A stretch of 64,000 bases of DNA from assembly GCA_017694885.1 (NCBI GenBank), contig JADIMH010000015.1, forward strand, positions 86,928 to 150,927, given 5' to 3'. The stretch is from Candidatus Cryptobacteroides faecipullorum (lineage in GTDB: Bacteria > Bacteroidota > Bacteroidia > Bacteroidales > UBA932). How positions within the stretch are numbered: position 1 is the first letter of the stretch; each line of letters starts with the position of its first letter. The position numbers and the translations under genes were made by a program. This document shows positions 62,864 to 64,000 of this stretch, piece after piece. Below the pieces are notes generated by a model. It had not been told where the DNA came from, searched no databases, and saw only the letters and a program-made list of their open reading frames with translations.

Positions 62864-62895
62864 CTTGTGCAAACTGGAGGAATCACCTACCTTTG
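62864..62895 (+). promoter_or_regulatory. Promoter CTTG-N20-TACCTTTG for the NTF2-like gene
   Basis: -33-like CTTG (62864-62867) and -7 TACCTTTG (62888-62895), 20 nt apart. Confidence 0.7.
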
Positions 62896-62933
62896 CAGCA
62901 TCAAAACAAGATAATCAATTAAACATTAGCATC

Positions 62934-63317
62934 ATGAGAGCAAATATCGAAGAGTACAAGGCAGTGGAAGAAGCTGCCATGAAGTTTGTGAAAAGTGTGG
63001 CAGAAGGCAACAGCAAGTATGCCCGCGAATTGTTTATTGACGAAGCCGTCTTATTCGGCTACTTGGACGGGAAGCTGGAGCACGGCAGCATCGAGCAGTT
63101 CTACCACAATGTGGACACCGTAGGCGCAGGCGATGACTTCAAGGCACGCATCGACGTGGTGGACGTAGAAGAGACCCTCGCCGTGGTGCGCGTGCTGGAA
63201 GAGAAATGGGGAGGCCGTATCGACTTCACCGACTACCTGCTGCTGATGAAGATGGACGGCGAGTGGCGGTGCGTGGCGAAGGCGTACAATCAGAATTCGA
63301 ATACCATTCAAAAGTAA
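62934..63317 (+). CDS. NTF2-like protein
   Basis: 127 residues. The cone-shaped NTF2 fold is suggested by EEYKAVEEAAMKFVKSVAEG (helices), DEAVLFGYLDGKLEHGSIEQ, and the late strands RIDVVDVEETLAVVRVLEEK and TDYLLLMKMDGEWRCVAKAY. Members of this kind include lumazine-binding-like and ketosteroid-isomerase-like proteins; substrate unknown. I start at 62934; the longer frame begins upstream of the -7 box. Two flavoprotein genes follow, the first after 12 nt. Confidence 0.8.
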   Translation: MRANIEEYKAVEEAAMKFVKSVAEGNSKYARELFIDEAVLFGYLDGKLEHGSIEQFYHNVDTVGAGDDFKARIDVVDVEETLAVVRVLEEKWGGRIDFTDYLLLMKMDGEWRCVAKAYNQNSNTIQK

Positions 63318-63329
63318 GGAGGAAGCGTC

Positions 63330-63869
63330 ATGAAGATAACAGTTATTACGGGAAGTCCACGCAAGCATGGCAACAGCTTTGCCATGACGGACGCATTTAT
63401 CAGGGAAGCGGAGACACTCGGCCACACGGTGCGACGATTTGATGCCGCACTGATGAAGATAGGCGGTTGCCGTGCCTGCCAGACCTGCTTCAAGACGGGC
63501 AAGGCTTGTTCGTTCGACGACGATTTCAACCTTATCGCACCTGCCATTATGGAAGCCGATGCTGTTGTATTCACCATGCCAACCTACTGGTATTCCATCC
63601 CGGCACAGATAAAGGGTGTGATTGACCGCCTGTTTTCATTCGTGGTGGGCGGAAAGGATATCGCCGGAAAGAAATGCGGACTGATAGCCTGCTGCGAAGA
63701 AAACGACGTGACGGTAATGGACGGCATCCGTATGCCGCTGGAACGTTCTGCCGCTCTGCTGAAATGGGAGATGGCTGGCGAAGTGCTTATTACCGGAGTA
63801 TTGAACGAAGGTGACATCAACAAGACGGACGGCTGCAAGCAAGCGGCTGAACTGGCGCATAAATTCTGA
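63330..63869 (+). CDS. NAD(P)H-dependent FMN reductase-like flavoprotein
   Basis: 179 residues of flavodoxin-like fold: ITVITGSPRKHGNSFAMTDA with the FMN-phosphate loop SPRKHGNS, CRACQTCFKTGKAC with four cysteines, and PTYWYSIPAQIKGVIDRLFS (active-site region). Related proteins (iron-sulfur flavoprotein/NADPH-dependent FMN reductase) reduce quinones, azo or nitro compounds. The cysteines could bind metal but the spacing is not a clear cluster. It follows the NTF2-like gene by 12 nt and precedes a second flavoprotein by 4 nt. Confidence 0.9.
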   Translation: MKITVITGSPRKHGNSFAMTDAFIREAETLGHTVRRFDAALMKIGGCRACQTCFKTGKACSFDDDFNLIAPAIMEADAVVFTMPTYWYSIPAQIKGVIDRLFSFVVGGKDIAGKKCGLIACCEENDVTVMDGIRMPLERSAALLKWEMAGEVLITGVLNEGDINKTDGCKQAAELAHKF

Positions 63870-63873
63870 ACGT

Positions 63874-64000
63874 ATGAAGGTATTGTTGATTAATGGCAGC
63901 CCGAATCAAACGGGCTGCACCTATACCGCCCTGCACGAAGTGGAAACCACCTTGCAGGCAAACGGCATTGAGACGGAATTGCTGTATTTAGGCAAGAAGC
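63874..64000 (+). CDS. Flavodoxin-like NADPH-dependent FMN reductase (3' partial)
   Basis: Only the first 42 codons are in the window: MKVLLINGSPNQTGCTYTAL, then HEVETTLQANGIETELLYLG. The NGSPNQTGCT loop matches FMN-binding flavoproteins of the same family as the previous gene. The remainder is outside the window. Confidence 0.82.
   Translation, partial: MKVLLINGSPNQTGCTYTALHEVETTLQANGIETELLYLGKK

Overview
The window is chromosomal DNA of a Bacteroidales bacterium, probably an anaerobic gut commensal. The evidence is the TAnnTTTG type of -7 promoter box in front of most transcription units (best case TTTG-N20-TATATTTG before lepA), the near absence of Shine-Dalgarno sequences, family content typical of the order (DUF2723, DUF4271, DUF3109, DUF2007, GH92 mannosidases, S9 DPP-IV-like peptidase, split transketolase, the hemD-rnpA-yidD order) and the order rpsL-rpsG-fusA-rpsJ without tuf. 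A genus cannot be fixed from the sequence alone; menaquinone genes and moderate GC would fit Rikenellaceae or a relative.

Layout. 1-8 kb: the 3' end of ispD, an Lrp/AsnC regulator, topA, then pbp1A-ddl-prmC (wall synthesis plus release-factor methylation). 8-16 kb: an orphan lipoprotein, a U32 peptidase/tRNA-modification protein behind a secreted TPR protein, an M16-fold protein without its zinc site, DUF3109 and DUF2007 proteins. 16-24 kb: a CPA2 antiporter with stress domains divergent from a MATE pump, then RNase R divergent from gpmI. 24-31 kb: a GH92 enzyme, two envelope proteins, tRNA-Pro, lolD-trmN6 and an ECF sigma/anti-sigma/periplasmic module. 31-46 kb: split transketolase, lepA, a glycosyltransferase, menA and menG convergent, DUF3089 lipase-like protein, the operon SUI1-DUF4271-hemD-rnpA-yidD, a DUF2723 glycosyltransferase-like membrane protein, tRNA-Ala, an RlmI-like methyltransferase and pgk. 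46-55 kb: a secreted DPP-IV-like peptidase, a DUF3298 lipoprotein and a small glycan cluster (SGNH esterase, second GH92, beta-propeller). 55-59 kb: str operon.

The str operon stops after rpsJ. Instead of rplC there is a 365-nt gap holding a promoter, a hairpin and a roughly 120-bp element present twice in tandem, then tRNA-Met(CAT) with one extra base in its D arm. Accessory DNA follows: a primase-like protein (AEP-type acidic motifs plus HTH domains), a tiny NUMOD3-like protein, an Xre repressor with a divergent promoter/operator switch, two small proteins, then an HxlR repressor divergent from an NTF2-like protein and two flavoproteins; the last runs off the window. No integrase, transposase, CRISPR array or rRNA is visible.

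The parts most worth a second look are the tandem structured repeat beside tRNA-Met, the Xre switch, the primase-like protein, and the first GH92, whose usual Glu general acid is a Gln. For eleven genes I chose an internal ATG over a longer frame, in several cases because the longer frame starts with a TTG inside the -7 box.
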